From positions 65,431-129,430 of the forward strand of contig JAHRWA010000026.1 in assembly GCA_019090455.1 (NCBI GenBank): DNA of 64,000 nt. Direction: 5' to 3'. The translations under genes were made by a program, and so were the position numbers. Origin of the DNA: Pseudomonadales bacterium (GTDB lineage Bacteria; Pseudomonadota; Gammaproteobacteria; Pseudomonadales; DC-out160). Below are positions 1 to 9,154 of the stretch, piece by piece (position 1 is the first letter of the stretch; each line of letters starts with the position of its first letter). The notes beneath the pieces were generated by a model. That model saw nothing but the letters and a program-made list of their open reading frames with translations, did not search any database and was not told where the DNA came from.

Positions 1-44
1 CTAGCATAAAACTGCTTTTTTGAATTCATTTTTCTAAGGTCGTC

Positions 45-2294
45 ATGTCACTTCAAACTATTCTTGCTCAGTGCATTGAAAAAAATCATCGCCGCCTTGT
101 GGTGTTAGCTGGGGAGAAATCCTGGGCTGTAGAGCAGGCGAAGAAGATAGGCGGTGCGATTGAGGATTCTCATCTTGTCTGGATTAGTACAGATCCAACG
201 ATACAAAACCGATTGTCACCCAAAAAATTTACCCAAGCTTTGGGGACTGAAACACGTTGCGTGATTGTGGATTGCTTCGATGGTTTTTACCCTGACAGCG
301 TGGCAGCATTATCAGGCTGTGTTCAAGGCGGTGGAGTATTTATTTTGCTGCTGTCTAGCTGGGATAGCTGGTCCTCAGAAGAGGATGAAGATAATCGGTC
401 CAGGGCGATACACGGAGTGGATTATCGGCATGTGAGTGATCGATTCAAAAAACGAATGCATCGAATTATGGGTAGTCACGAAGGTTGTGTTGTTTACCAG
501 CAGCACAAAATAAACGATGCCTTGTTGGATGTGGATAGGACCGAGCTGCCTCCGTCTCAGAGGGGATACCCCACAGCAGAGCAGTCCACAGCGATTACCG
601 CGTTAAAAAGGGTTTCAACAGGACATGCAAAGCGCCCTCTCGTGATTTCATCTGATCGTGGACGAGGTAAGTCTGCCGCCATGGGAATTGCGGCGGCGCA
701 ATTGATGCGAGCGGGTAGTAAAAATATTATTGTGACAGCACCTCGTTGGGATTCTGTGGCGTCATTATTCAAACATGCGAAGCAAGAGTTAGTCGCGCTT
801 TCATCGACTAAGGATCAGGGTACTGAAAGTAGAAGAGAAGAAAAAATAGCGACTGAAAAAATGGGAATTAGTTATGACAATGGCGAACAAGGCACGACTG
901 AATGGGTAAGCAGTACCTTAAAATTTATTCCCCCAGATCAATTGTTGCGAGAGATTGATAGTGCCGATCTTCTCTTGGTGGACGAAGCCGCAGCGATTCC
1001 CACCTCTTTATTGAATGCCTTAGTCGTGCAGTATTCTCGTATCGCTTTCACTACCACTCTTCATGGGTATGAAGGAACCGGTCGTGGTTTTGCTCTTCGC
1101 TTTCAAGAAACCTTATCCCGTCTTAGACCACAATGGCGACATTATGAAATGACGGAACCCATACGTTGGGCTGAGGACGATCCTCTTGAAGCGTTAATGA
1201 ATACCGTTTTCTTGCTGGAACGTACTCGTGTGAGTAGAGGCGCTGAGACTGGAATGTTGGATGCGCTAGATTCTAGTTTGGTTACGGTAGCTGAATTGGA
1301 TAGGGAGGGCTTAGGGCAGGATGAGGGCTGTCTGTCATCACTCTTTCGATTATTAACAGAGGCCCATTACCGAACAAGCCCTAGTGATTTAAGAGACATA
1401 TTGGACGGGCCAAATCTTAAACTTTGGGTGTTAAAGCAGAATGAGCAAGTTTATGGCGTGATGCTGGTGGCGATAGAAGGGGGATTTGAAGCGGATATGG
1501 TTGCCAGCGTGGTGAAAGGGGAGAGGCGTCCTCGGGGACATGTATTACCGCAACAGCTAGCGGCGCAATTGGGATACTCTGAGGCTTTGGCGTTACGCTC
1601 AGCACGCGTGGTTCGTATTGCTATTCATCCACAAATTCAAAGTCAGCGCTGGGGTAGTCATCTGATATCCGTGTTTGAGCAGTGGGCCAAGGTACAGAAT
1701 TTGGATTACATCGGTTCGAGTTTTGGTTGTACTGCTGAGTTAATTCGTTTTTGGTGGAATAGCGGATTTGAGCCCGTGCGAGTGGGTTTTACTCGTGAGG
1801 CATCCAGTGGCCATCAATCGTTAACGGTGGTGAAAGGATTGACGGAGCAGGGTGTGAGTTTGATGCAGGAAATTGGCCAACGGTTTAGTCAGCAGTTTGC
1901 TCATCAACTGACGGGGAGTTTAAAGCTGTTGGAGTGGGATCAGGTTTTTGGCTTATTGCAACGGATGGATTTGCCGCCAGAGTTGTCTGTCTCGGAGCAA
2001 GATCTGAATGACGTAACAGCATTTTCATCTTCGGCTAGGAGTTTTGAATCGTGTGGTTACGGATTGTGGAAGGTTGTTCTGAATGTGCTGTCAGATCCAG
2101 ACGCAAAAAAAGCACTGATGGAGGATGAGATCCGTTTGTTGGTATTGCTGTGCATTCAACAATACGATGAGGTTGCCGTAATTCAGTTATTCCGCTTGTC
2201 GGGTCGTAAATCTTTAATGAAAAACCTGCGTAAGCTGTCGGCCAAATTACAACTTGATCCGGGTCTAGTGACCGGACTTTCTTCTATTAGCTAA
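45..2294 (+). CDS. tmcA: tRNA(Met) cytidine acetyltransferase TmcA
   Basis: This enzyme makes N4-acetylcytidine at the wobble position of elongator tRNA(Met), using acetyl-CoA and ATP, in the cytoplasm. The 749-residue product has the family layout: an N-terminal tRNA-binding part, a RecD-like helicase module with a Walker A motif SDRGRGKS near residues 203-210 and a Walker B motif VDEAAA near residue 312, then a GNAT acetyltransferase domain with the acetyl-CoA signature around IAIHPQIQSQRWGSHLI (about residues 527-543), and a C-terminal tail. Length is slightly above the E. coli protein (about 670). The ATG lies after a weak ribosome site (ctaaggt). It stands alone, followed by about 200 bases before the two-component operon. 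Confidence 0.93.
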   Translation: MSLQTILAQCIEKNHRRLVVLAGEKSWAVEQAKKIGGAIEDSHLVWISTDPTIQNRLSPKKFTQALGTETRCVIVDCFDGFYPDSVAALSGCVQGGGVFILLLSSWDSWSSEEDEDNRSRAIHGVDYRHVSDRFKKRMHRIMGSHEGCVVYQQHKINDALLDVDRTELPPSQRGYPTAEQSTAITALKRVSTGHAKRPLVISSDRGRGKSAAMGIAAAQLMRAGSKNIIVTAPRWDSVASLFKHAKQELVALSSTKDQGTESRREEKIATEKMGISYDNGEQGTTEWVSSTLKFIPPDQLLREIDSADLLLVDEAAAIPTSLLNALVVQYSRIAFTTTLHGYEGTGRGFALRFQETLSRLRPQWRHYEMTEPIRWAEDDPLEALMNTVFLLERTRVSRGAETGMLDALDSSLVTVAELDREGLGQDEGCLSSLFRLLTEAHYRTSPSDLRDILDGPNLKLWVLKQNEQVYGVMLVAIEGGFEADMVASVVKGERRPRGHVLPQQLAAQLGYSEALALRSARVVRIAIHPQIQSQRWGSHLISVFEQWAKVQNLDYIGSSFGCTAELIRFWWNSGFEPVRVGFTREASSGHQSLTVVKGLTEQGVSLMQEIGQRFSQQFAHQLTGSLKLLEWDQVFGLLQRMDLPPELSVSEQDLNDVTAFSSSARSFESCGYGLWKVVLNVLSDPDAKKALMEDEIRLLVLLCIQQYDEVAVIQLFRLSGRKSLMKNLRKLSAKLQLDPGLVTGLSSIS

Positions 2295-2496
2295 ATTAGC
2301 TGCTGTTGACTCAGTGATAGACATCAATTCGTCTGGCATATGGCTATAACCTATCCGAATTTCGCGTCATTTCGCATTAATTGTATTTATATACAACCGG
2401 TTCGTGAATGCGACTGGAAGAGTTTCGCGGAGCTTCTATTATGTAGAGTAAGGTGGTTGAAATTCCATCAGAAATCAGTAGAGGAAGGTATTAGTG

Positions 2497-3264
2497 ATGG
2501 AAACCAATATGGATATGGGCAATGAAGCTGGCAATGTCAGTCATCCGAAAATATTAATTGTCGAGGATGATGAAAGATTGGCTTCTCTCAGCAAAGATTA
2601 CTTAGAAAGTAATGGTATGGATGTGGGGGTGGTGGGAGATGGTACTCAAGCCATTCATCGGATAGTAGCGGAGCAGCCTGATCTCGTGGTGCTGGATCTA
2701 ATGCTGCCGGGTGCCGATGGTTTAGAAGTGTGCCGTGAAGTCCGGTCTAAGTTTTCCAAACCAATATTAATGCTCACGGCTCGAACCGACGACATGGACC
2801 AAGTACTCGGTTTAGAAATGGGGGCTGATGACTATGTGGCGAAGCCTGTGCGTCCGCGCGTATTGCTAGCGCGTATTCGAGCTTTGCTACGACGTACTGA
2901 AGACAAAACTGATTCTGCCGGTGTCGCTACGGCTCCAGAAGCGAATCCCGATAGACTCGTATTTGGTGATTTGCTTATTGATAATGGAGCACGTGAAGTT
3001 CGCTTAGAAAGCACGACAGTTGATTTAACCAGTGCTGAATATGATCTGCTATGGTTGTTGGCGTCCAATGCCGGGAAAATACTATCTCGCGAAGAAATTT
3101 TCGAACAACTGCGAGGTATTGAATACGATGGCCAAGATCGCTCTATCGATGTTCGTGTATCGCGTATTCGCCCCAAGGTGGGCGATGATCCGATGAATCC
3201 GCGGCGTATTAAAACGGTTCGCAGCAAAGGATATTTATTCGTAAAGGATATGTTGGACTCATAA
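2497..3264 (+). CDS. rstA: OmpR-family response regulator (RstA-like)
   Basis: A DNA-binding response regulator. The receiver domain begins with KILIVEDDERLA, carries the phosphorylated Asp in LVVLDLMLPGADG, the conserved Thr/Ser region LMLTAR and Lys in DDYVAKP. A winged-helix output domain follows, ending in IKTVRSKGYLF, typical of OmpR/PhoB regulators. The ribosome site GAGGAAGG (2481-2488) lies 8 bases before the ATG at 2497; a GTG at 2494 is also in frame. The histidine kinase gene starts 16 bases after the stop, so the two form one operon. Assignment to RstA rather than another OmpR regulator rests on overall resemblance and the paired kinase. Confidence 0.85.
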   Translation: METNMDMGNEAGNVSHPKILIVEDDERLASLSKDYLESNGMDVGVVGDGTQAIHRIVAEQPDLVVLDLMLPGADGLEVCREVRSKFSKPILMLTARTDDMDQVLGLEMGADDYVAKPVRPRVLLARIRALLRRTEDKTDSAGVATAPEANPDRLVFGDLLIDNGAREVRLESTTVDLTSAEYDLLWLLASNAGKILSREEIFEQLRGIEYDGQDRSIDVRVSRIRPKVGDDPMNPRRIKTVRSKGYLFVKDMLDS

Positions 3265-3280
3265 GGGATTGAGTTAATCT

Positions 3281-5008
3281 GTGAATAATATATTTTTCCG
3301 AATATACGGTGGAATGCTTGCCTCACTAGTTCTAGTGGGGCTTCTTTCTTTGATGACCTTAGAACTGGTTTATAACCATCGTATCGATGCCTACCGGGAT
3401 GCCATGTCCAAAGGCACATTACGCATTATATCGGAGACGATCGCGCGCCAAGAATTGGCAGAAAGGGTTCACTGGGTTCGGAGTCTCAATAGAATGATGG
3501 GCTCTGAACTAAAATTGATTAGCCGCGATTCAGTTTCACTCTCTAGTAGTGAGGATTTTACTTTAGAAGCAGGTCTGGTTGTTGTAAAAGAGGGTCCTAT
3601 TTCCACTGAGGCGTCTATCTCCTCCAAAGGGGCGTCTATTTCCATAGGGGCTTCAGCTTCAAAAAAAGAGTCTATTCCTAAAAAGACAACGGTACTTTTA
3701 TTGGTGCCTAATGGTAAAAAAGACTTGTTGATGAGCGTGCCATTCGAAAAGGTAACGGAGCAACAAGCGAGGGGCAGTGCAAAACTGGTTTTGGGTGAGT
3801 TGTCGCGGTATCCCAATGTTGAGTGGGATAAGCAATTACTTCGGTTAGAGGGATACTTTGGGTTTCCGGTAAGGCGCGTGCAGGCATTGGATTTAAATCT
3901 GGATTCGGCTCAATACAACCGGCTGTTAAGAGGTGAGATTATTCTAGCGCTGGATGATGCGATGAGCGCTAGCTCTGTATTGCGAGTGGTTGCGCCAATT
4001 CCAGACAGCTCCTCTTTCTTGGTGTTAGGCCCTTTAGCTCTGTTCGACTGGTTTCCTTATTATTTAATGGTGGTGGATGGAATCATCGCATTTTGTTTGG
4101 TGGGGTTAGCGGCCTACTTTTTAGTGCGACCGTTACAAAAGCGTTTGAAGAATATGGAAAATGCAGTGACTCAAATTCGACGTGGCGACTTAAGCGCGAG
4201 AGTGACGGTGAATAGTCATGATGCTCTGGGCCAGTTAGGTGCAACGCTAAATGATATGGCGGAGCACATTCAAAGACTGATTAAATCACAGCGAGAAATG
4301 ACACATGCGGTATCCCATGAATTGCGAACCCCTGTGGCGCGCATTCGTTTTGGTATCGAAATGATTGAGTGTGCGTTGAGTGATGAGCAGAGGCGCAAGC
4401 AGATTGAAGATATTGATGGGGATATTGAGGAGTTGAATAAGCTGATTGATGAGATTCTGACTTACGCAACGTTAGAGGAAGGTCGACCAGCACTTAATTT
4501 TCAGATGATTGATGTGAATGCCGTAATCAATCAAGTGAAAACTGAAATGCAGTCTTTAGGTACTGAGATCGATATTGAGCACGTGGAATTTAAAATCGAT
4601 GATGAGTTTATAACGGCAGAATGCGAAGAGCGTTACATTCATCGTGTGTTGCAAAACCTCGTGGGAAATGGCATCCGTTATGCCAATTCAAAAGTGAGAG
4701 TAGGCTGTCATTGTGAAGGCGGAATGTATCGTATCGATGTTGAGGATGATGGGTCCGGTATACCGTCAAAGTTCTGGGACAAAGTTTTTGTTCCCTTTGT
4801 TAGGCTCGATGATAGTCGAACTCGAAGTTCCGGAGGGTACGGATTAGGTCTTTCTATTGTAGAACGTATAGCCTATTGGCATGGTGGTGTTGCGAGTATT
4901 CATAAGAGTGATTTGGGCGGTGCGAAATTTACAATAATTTGGCCTCGTCGGCAGTCGCTACGCAAAATCGTCAGTGAAACTTTGCCCGATCCTAAACTCA
5001 CCGCATAA
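3281..5008 (+). CDS. rstB: Sensor histidine kinase (RstB-like) with low-complexity insert
   Basis: An inner-membrane sensor kinase that should phosphorylate the preceding regulator. Two membrane helices flank a periplasmic region (first helix near residues 7-28, second near 262-283), followed by HAMP (PLQKRLKNMENAVTQIRRGD), a phosphoacceptor helix with MTHAVSHELRTPVARIRFGI (His in SHELRTP), and an HATPase domain with N-box NLVGNGIRYAN and G-boxes DDGSGIP and GGYGLGLSIV. At 575 residues it is much longer than E. coli RstB (about 430). Part of the excess is a Ser/Ile/Lys-rich stretch at about residues 105-135 of the periplasmic domain, made of repeated 18-21 base units. The start is a GTG with AAGGGAT upstream. 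Confidence 0.85.
   Translation: MNNIFFRIYGGMLASLVLVGLLSLMTLELVYNHRIDAYRDAMSKGTLRIISETIARQELAERVHWVRSLNRMMGSELKLISRDSVSLSSSEDFTLEAGLVVVKEGPISTEASISSKGASISIGASASKKESIPKKTTVLLLVPNGKKDLLMSVPFEKVTEQQARGSAKLVLGELSRYPNVEWDKQLLRLEGYFGFPVRRVQALDLNLDSAQYNRLLRGEIILALDDAMSASSVLRVVAPIPDSSSFLVLGPLALFDWFPYYLMVVDGIIAFCLVGLAAYFLVRPLQKRLKNMENAVTQIRRGDLSARVTVNSHDALGQLGATLNDMAEHIQRLIKSQREMTHAVSHELRTPVARIRFGIEMIECALSDEQRRKQIEDIDGDIEELNKLIDEILTYATLEEGRPALNFQMIDVNAVINQVKTEMQSLGTEIDIEHVEFKIDDEFITAECEERYIHRVLQNLVGNGIRYANSKVRVGCHCEGGMYRIDVEDDGSGIPSKFWDKVFVPFVRLDDSRTRSSGGYGLGLSIVERIAYWHGGVASIHKSDLGGAKFTIIWPRRQSLRKIVSETLPDPKLTA
3599..3673 (+). repeat. Degenerate in-frame tandem repeat in the kinase gene
   Basis: Four imperfect units of 18-21 bases encode ISTEAS, ISSKGAS, ISIGAS and ASKKES one after another. 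Because all units are multiples of three the reading frame is kept. The result is a low-complexity linker in the periplasmic sensor domain. Confidence 0.7.
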
Positions 5009-5336
5009 AACATTTGTGTTAGAAATTATTCCATTAACTATCGTCGTCGCGAAGTCTCTCTCCCTATCGGGGTGATCCTTTTTTTATTTTTTTGTCTCTA
5101 TTTGACTATGTTAGTTGTACTTGTCTGATCTTGTTATTTGTATCTAGCTGACAATGAAATAAAGGTAAATTCCTTTTTGTTATGCTTTTTAGGCCAAAGA
5201 CGAGATTGCCCTGAAAAGCATGATGTAAGGCGATTGACTTAAATAGGGGCGGGTGATTTACTATCGCCAGTTACGGTATCTGACCTCGTCCGGGATGGTT
5301 TCGGGATGAATAATTACATGTGAAAGGAGATTGTAT
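5009..5336. other. Intergenic region between rstB and the monooxygenase gene
   Basis: No gene is seen. After the kinase stop there is a T-rich tract (5078-5093) preceded by only a weak CCC/GGG stem, which may act as a poor terminator. Further on, TTGACT (5234-5239) and TACTAT (5259-5264), separated by 19 bases, could be a promoter for the monooxygenase, though the spacing is long. The ribosome site AAAGGAGA is at 5323-5330. Confidence 0.35.
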
Positions 5337-6827
5337 ATGAGTAAAGATCATTTTGACTATGTCATCATCGGAGCGGGTTTATCGGGAATTGGAGCGGCCT
5401 GTCATTTTTCTAAGAAGTGCCCTAAAAAAACCTATGCAATTTTAGAAGGTCGAGACGTGATCGGCGGGACCTGGGAGATATTTAAATATCCAGGCATCCG
5501 TTCAGATTCCGATATGTTTACACTGGGTTATAACTTTAAACCCTGGACAAGTTCTAAGTTTCTTGCCGATGGTCCTTCCATTCTTAACTACATTACCGAA
5601 GCTGGAAAAGAGCATAATGTTCTCGAAAAAATTCGCTATAACTCATGGGTTAAGGCTCTTTCCTGGGATAGTGACGAGGCACTTTGGACGATTACCTATG
5701 ATAATAATAAGACCGGTAAAACAGGGCAAGTGACTTGTAATGTCATTACTGTTGGCACAGGAATTTTTGATTACAGTGGTGGATACGAACCTGATTTTGC
5801 TGGCCGAGAAGATTTTAAAGGTCCGGTGGTTCATCCACAGAGTTGGCCTGAAGACCTCGATTATAAGGGAAAGAAAGTGATTATGGTGGGTAGTGGAGCA
5901 ACCGCTGTTACCATCTTGCCTGAAATGGCAAAAGACACCGCTCACATCACCATGCTGCAACGCTCACCGACCTATATGGCAGCAGTACCTGATACGGATC
6001 CGACAGTAACCATTACACGCAAGCTTTTGCCGGAAAAACTCGCGTATAGAGTGTCGAGAACTCAGAAAATAGCGCTGACTTATGGCTTCTACTACGGCAG
6101 TCGTGCATTCCCTAAGGCCATACGAAAATTGATGTTGGGTGGCGTTAAGATGGGTGTTGGGTCCGATGTGGATATGAAGAATTTTGAGCCCTATTATAAT
6201 GTTTGGGATGAGAGAGTTTGCGCAGTTAAAGGCGGCGATTTATTTAAAGCGGTTAAGGACGGATCTGCATCGGTGGTAACGGATCACATCGACCGATTTA
6301 CCGAAAAGGGAATTTTGTTAAAGTCTGGACGTGAGCTAGAAACCGATATTATTGTCTTAGCAACAGGTATGAACCTAGAGGTTTTCGGTGGCGTAAAAAT
6401 CACTGTGGATGGTAAGCCTTACGATCCATCGGAGAAAATGAATTATAAAGGCATCATGTATGAAGATCTTCCCAACCTAGGGTCGATCTTTGGTTATACC
6501 AATGCCTCATGGACTCTCAAGGCAGATTTGAGTAGTGAATTCATGACTAGGTTGGTTAACTACATGGATAAGCATAAAGTTCAGAAAGCGATACCAGTGA
6601 ATAATGATTCAAGTGTTATTAAATCAGTATTCCTGGATTTTCAGTCTGGTTACGTGCAGAGATCCATTGATAAGTTCCCTAAAAAGGGATCGAAGATGCC
6701 GTGGAAATTGATTCAGGCATATCCAGTAGATTTACTCATGCTGCGATATTCTAAATTGAATGACGGAAAGCTAATATTTTCGAAAGCCAAAACCAAGAAA
6801 CGGGCGCCTTTAAAGCAAGCCAGTTAA
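5337..6827 (+). CDS. Flavin-containing Baeyer-Villiger-type monooxygenase
   Basis: An FAD- and NADPH-dependent monooxygenase likely to insert oxygen next to a ketone, giving an ester or lactone. The FAD-binding motif GAGLSGIGAAC is near the N-terminus. The Baeyer-Villiger fingerprint FxGxxxHxxxWP is matched exactly by FKGPVVHPQSWP, followed by the second Rossmann motif GSGATAV. The segment GTWEIFKYPGIRSDSDMFT is typical of the EthA-like branch, and about 496 residues fits. The ATG at 5337 is preferred over the in-frame TTG at 5331 because AAAGGAGA (5323-5330) sits 6 bases before it. A very strong hairpin terminator follows, so it is probably a single-gene unit. The substrate cannot be read from sequence; nearby esterase, dehydrogenase and beta-oxidation genes suggest a cyclic or steroid-like ketone. 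Confidence 0.85.
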   Translation: MSKDHFDYVIIGAGLSGIGAACHFSKKCPKKTYAILEGRDVIGGTWEIFKYPGIRSDSDMFTLGYNFKPWTSSKFLADGPSILNYITEAGKEHNVLEKIRYNSWVKALSWDSDEALWTITYDNNKTGKTGQVTCNVITVGTGIFDYSGGYEPDFAGREDFKGPVVHPQSWPEDLDYKGKKVIMVGSGATAVTILPEMAKDTAHITMLQRSPTYMAAVPDTDPTVTITRKLLPEKLAYRVSRTQKIALTYGFYYGSRAFPKAIRKLMLGGVKMGVGSDVDMKNFEPYYNVWDERVCAVKGGDLFKAVKDGSASVVTDHIDRFTEKGILLKSGRELETDIIVLATGMNLEVFGGVKITVDGKPYDPSEKMNYKGIMYEDLPNLGSIFGYTNASWTLKADLSSEFMTRLVNYMDKHKVQKAIPVNNDSSVIKSVFLDFQSGYVQRSIDKFPKKGSKMPWKLIQAYPVDLLMLRYSKLNDGKLIFSKAKTKKRAPLKQAS

Positions 6828-6866
6828 TACAAAATCAATGCGACTTCAGGGGCCGCTGTAAAATGT

Positions 6867-6937
6867 AAGGCCCAGTTCAGCCGCTATTGAGAATGTATGT
6901 CACATTCTCAATAGCGGCTGAACTGGGCCTTTTTTCG
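6867..6937. terminator. Very long perfect-stem terminator
   Basis: Two 30-base arms (6867-6896 and 6902-6931) are exactly complementary around a 5-base loop (6897-6901), and the right arm runs into a T tract. It lies between the convergent monooxygenase and dioxygenase genes. The U-run favours termination of plus-strand transcripts, but the stem should also block the opposite strand. Confidence 0.9.
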
Positions 6938-6978
6938 TTATACTAACCTATTACTCACATTGGGCTGAGTTGATTGGC

Positions 6979-7776
6979 TTACCACAAATACAGGTTCATT
7001 TTTTTATTCAGTATCTCGAGTTCTATGGACTCGGAACAAGCTGAGTTAGTCAGACCATAACAAACATGTAATGGTAAGAGATGCTCCTCTCTGGGATGGC
7101 AATAACGTGCAGCTGGAGCCGTTGTCCATTGGCTGAGTCTTTGCGTTCTTTCCTCTTCGTCAATGGAAGTGTCGCAACAAGTTTCTCGTAGCCAGTTTTC
7201 AAATGATGCATTTGCTGATTTCACTGCGTTAGTTTCCGGTGCGAAAAAAGCGTTCATATTGTGGAATGAAGAGCCGGAACCTATTAGGAGCAGATTGTTA
7301 TAGTCCAAACTTTGAAGGGCCTGCCCCATTTGAATGTGTTCAGCCGGATTTAAGCTTTTAACCAGTGAAAGCTGTACGCAGGGAATATCCGCTTTTGGGT
7401 ACATTATTTTAAGCGGTACAAACATCCCATGATCGTAGCCTCGTTGCTCATCCAGCTCTGCAAGGATATTGAAATTGCTTAATGAGTTCTGAATCTCAGC
7501 GGCTAACGCCGGCTCTCCCGGACAAGGGTATTTAATGGAGTAAGCTGCTTTTGGGAATCCGTAATAGTCGTATATAAGATTTGGATTATTGCCGGAGGTG
7601 ATAACCGGTCTGTCTTCTTCCCAGTGTGCGCTAACCAGAATAATGGCAGATGGCTGCTTAATTCTGGTGGCCAGTTTTGTTAAGCAAGCCACCATCTCTT
7701 TATGTCCATTGTCTCCCAGTAGTGGCAGTGGTCCACCTCCGTGGGAAATGAATAGTGCTTGGTGCTGTTTCTTCAT
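6979..7776 (-). CDS. DODA-type (LigB-superfamily) extradiol dioxygenase
   Basis: A member of the class III extradiol ring-cleavage dioxygenase superfamily, closest in type to YgiD/4,5-DOPA dioxygenase. The 265-residue length is normal. Metal-ligand positions are visible: SHGGGPLPLLGD at the N-terminus, VSAHWEED, the YDHGMFVPLK motif and GSGSSFHNM. Family members open catechol-type rings with Fe or Zn; the natural substrate of this group is often unknown. The gene is convergent with the monooxygenase and separated from it by the strong terminator, so it is transcribed on its own. It may act on aromatic intermediates, but nothing in the sequence fixes that. Confidence 0.8.
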   Translation of the reverse strand: MKKQHQALFISHGGGPLPLLGDNGHKEMVACLTKLATRIKQPSAIILVSAHWEEDRPVITSGNNPNLIYDYYGFPKAAYSIKYPCPGEPALAAEIQNSLSNFNILAELDEQRGYDHGMFVPLKIMYPKADIPCVQLSLVKSLNPAEHIQMGQALQSLDYNNLLLIGSGSSFHNMNAFFAPETNAVKSANASFENWLRETCCDTSIDEEERTQRLSQWTTAPAARYCHPREEHLLPLHVCYGLTNSACSESIELEILNKKMNLYLW

Positions 7777-8076
7777 CGTAATATTCCTGTCGATTCTTCT
7801 ACCCTATAGGCGATGTAGCTTGAAATTAGCGCTTGTTAATCCAGCTCTTGTTAATCTAGTTCTTGCTAAGCTAACCCTTGTTAACTCGGTGTACACTTTT
7901 TAATATTATAAGGTTAATGAATCCCGTTTCATTCCTTTTGTGCGTTTATTCTTCTTCGGATTTTACTGCTTGATTATCTCGGGTCTCATGTGACAGACTA
8001 ATTTTCATTTTTCACTTTCAGTTTTTCTTTTCACGAACAATTATTTATTCACTATGTATCACCTGAGGTAAAGGTT
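7777..8076. other. Divergent intergenic region, dioxygenase / esterase
   Basis: Holds a four-copy 15-base tandem repeat (7829-7888) and, overlapping its end, a possible promoter for the esterase: TTGTTA (7879-7884), 17 bases, then TAATAT (7902-7907). No open reading frame of convincing quality is present. Confidence 0.4.
7829..7888. repeat. 15-base tandem repeat, four copies
   Basis: Four consecutive imperfect 15-mers begin at 7829, 7844, 7859 and 7874. They share a core CTTGTTAA or CTTGCTAA followed by a C/G-T/C-A ending. The fourth copy contains the possible -35 element of the esterase promoter, so copy number could influence expression. Confidence 0.8.
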
Positions 8077-9021
8077 ATGGCCAGTAAACGAAGTATAGGA
8101 TTGCGATTTGTAATCAAACATTTGGTATCTAAGCTACTGTCCGCTGAAATTACTCCACAAAAACAGCGTGCTCGGCTAGAGATGGCTTTGGTTCCTTTGT
8201 GGCGTCCATTTAAGTTTTCCTGTGATCAGGTTGATGTCGAAGGTGTGCCTTCCGAATGGATGGTGGCAGAAGGAGCGAATGACGAAAGAGTGATGCTATA
8301 TCTACACGGTGGGGCATACACTATGGGCTCGCCTGGTACTCATGCTGATCTGACATCGCGCATATCTCATTTTTGTGGGGTGAAGTTATTAGTAATCGAT
8401 TACCGGTTAGCACCAGAAAACCCTTATCCCGCAGCGGTAGAAGATGCGACTAGTGCTTATCGATGGCTAATAAAGAAAGGTTATCAGCCCAATAATATTG
8501 TCATTGGGGGTGATTCTGCTGGTGGTGGATTGACGATGGCGACACTCATTAATCTTCGGGATCAGGGCGATACGTTACCGGCTGCTGGTGTTTGCTTATC
8601 ACCTTGGGCAGACCTTTGTTGTGAAGGTGAGACCCACACAACCCTTGATAATGTTGATCCGTTCTTATCATCCCATTGGCTGAAAGAAATGGCGAAGTTG
8701 TACGTACAGCAAGAGGACGCGCGTAATCCACTTATTTCTCCTTTATTTGGCGAATTTAAAGATTTACCTCCTGTTCTCATTCAGGTGGGATCGGATGAGG
8801 TTTTACTGGATGATTCCGTTCGATTAGAAAAGAAGTTGGTGGCAGCGGGGGTGGATGTCAAATGTCACGTTTATCCTGACATGTGGCATGTGTGGCAGTT
8901 ATTCGCGGGGATTTTGCCGGAAGGTAAAGAGGCATTACTGGAGATGGCGGATTTTGTCGATGTAAAAATTAAAGCAGCACCTCAACCAGCTCCAAATAAA
9001 TCCAATGAAACGGTAACTTAA
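8077..9021 (+). CDS. Alpha/beta hydrolase, hormone-sensitive-lipase family esterase
   Basis: A cytoplasmic carboxylesterase of the HSL (bacterial family IV) type, 314 residues. It carries the oxyanion-hole motif HGGAY, the nucleophile elbow GGDSAGGG, the acid-bearing segment VGSDEVLLDD, and the catalytic His in MWHVWQ. Such enzymes hydrolyse short acyl esters and lactones; placed next to a Baeyer-Villiger monooxygenase it may cleave the ester or lactone product, which is inference. The start has a TGAGGTAAAGG ribosome site. A short hairpin with an AT-rich tail (9048-9075) follows. Confidence 0.88.
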   Translation: MASKRSIGLRFVIKHLVSKLLSAEITPQKQRARLEMALVPLWRPFKFSCDQVDVEGVPSEWMVAEGANDERVMLYLHGGAYTMGSPGTHADLTSRISHFCGVKLLVIDYRLAPENPYPAAVEDATSAYRWLIKKGYQPNNIVIGGDSAGGGLTMATLINLRDQGDTLPAAGVCLSPWADLCCEGETHTTLDNVDPFLSSHWLKEMAKLYVQQEDARNPLISPLFGEFKDLPPVLIQVGSDEVLLDDSVRLEKKLVAAGVDVKCHVYPDMWHVWQLFAGILPEGKEALLEMADFVDVKIKAAPQPAPNKSNETVT

Positions 9022-9047
9022 AAGGTCTGACTTGAAGGGTTAATAAA

Positions 9048-9075
9048 AAAGCATATATCCTATGCTTTAATTTTT
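9048..9075 (+). terminator. Probable weak terminator after the esterase gene
   Basis: An 8-base perfect stem (9048-9055 with 9061-9068) and a 5-base loop are followed by AATTTTT. The stem is AT-rich, so termination may be partial. Confidence 0.5.
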
Positions 9076-9154
9076 CCAAAAAAGAAGTAATGTAAAAATA
9101 AAATACAGAAAAAACATATCAATATAAAAAACGACATAAATAAGGGAATGAATT

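Noticed and set aside
2832..3419. 195-codon frame antisense to the rstA/rstB junction
   Set aside because: It overlaps two well-supported genes on the other strand and shows no domain or start signal. A shadow frame.
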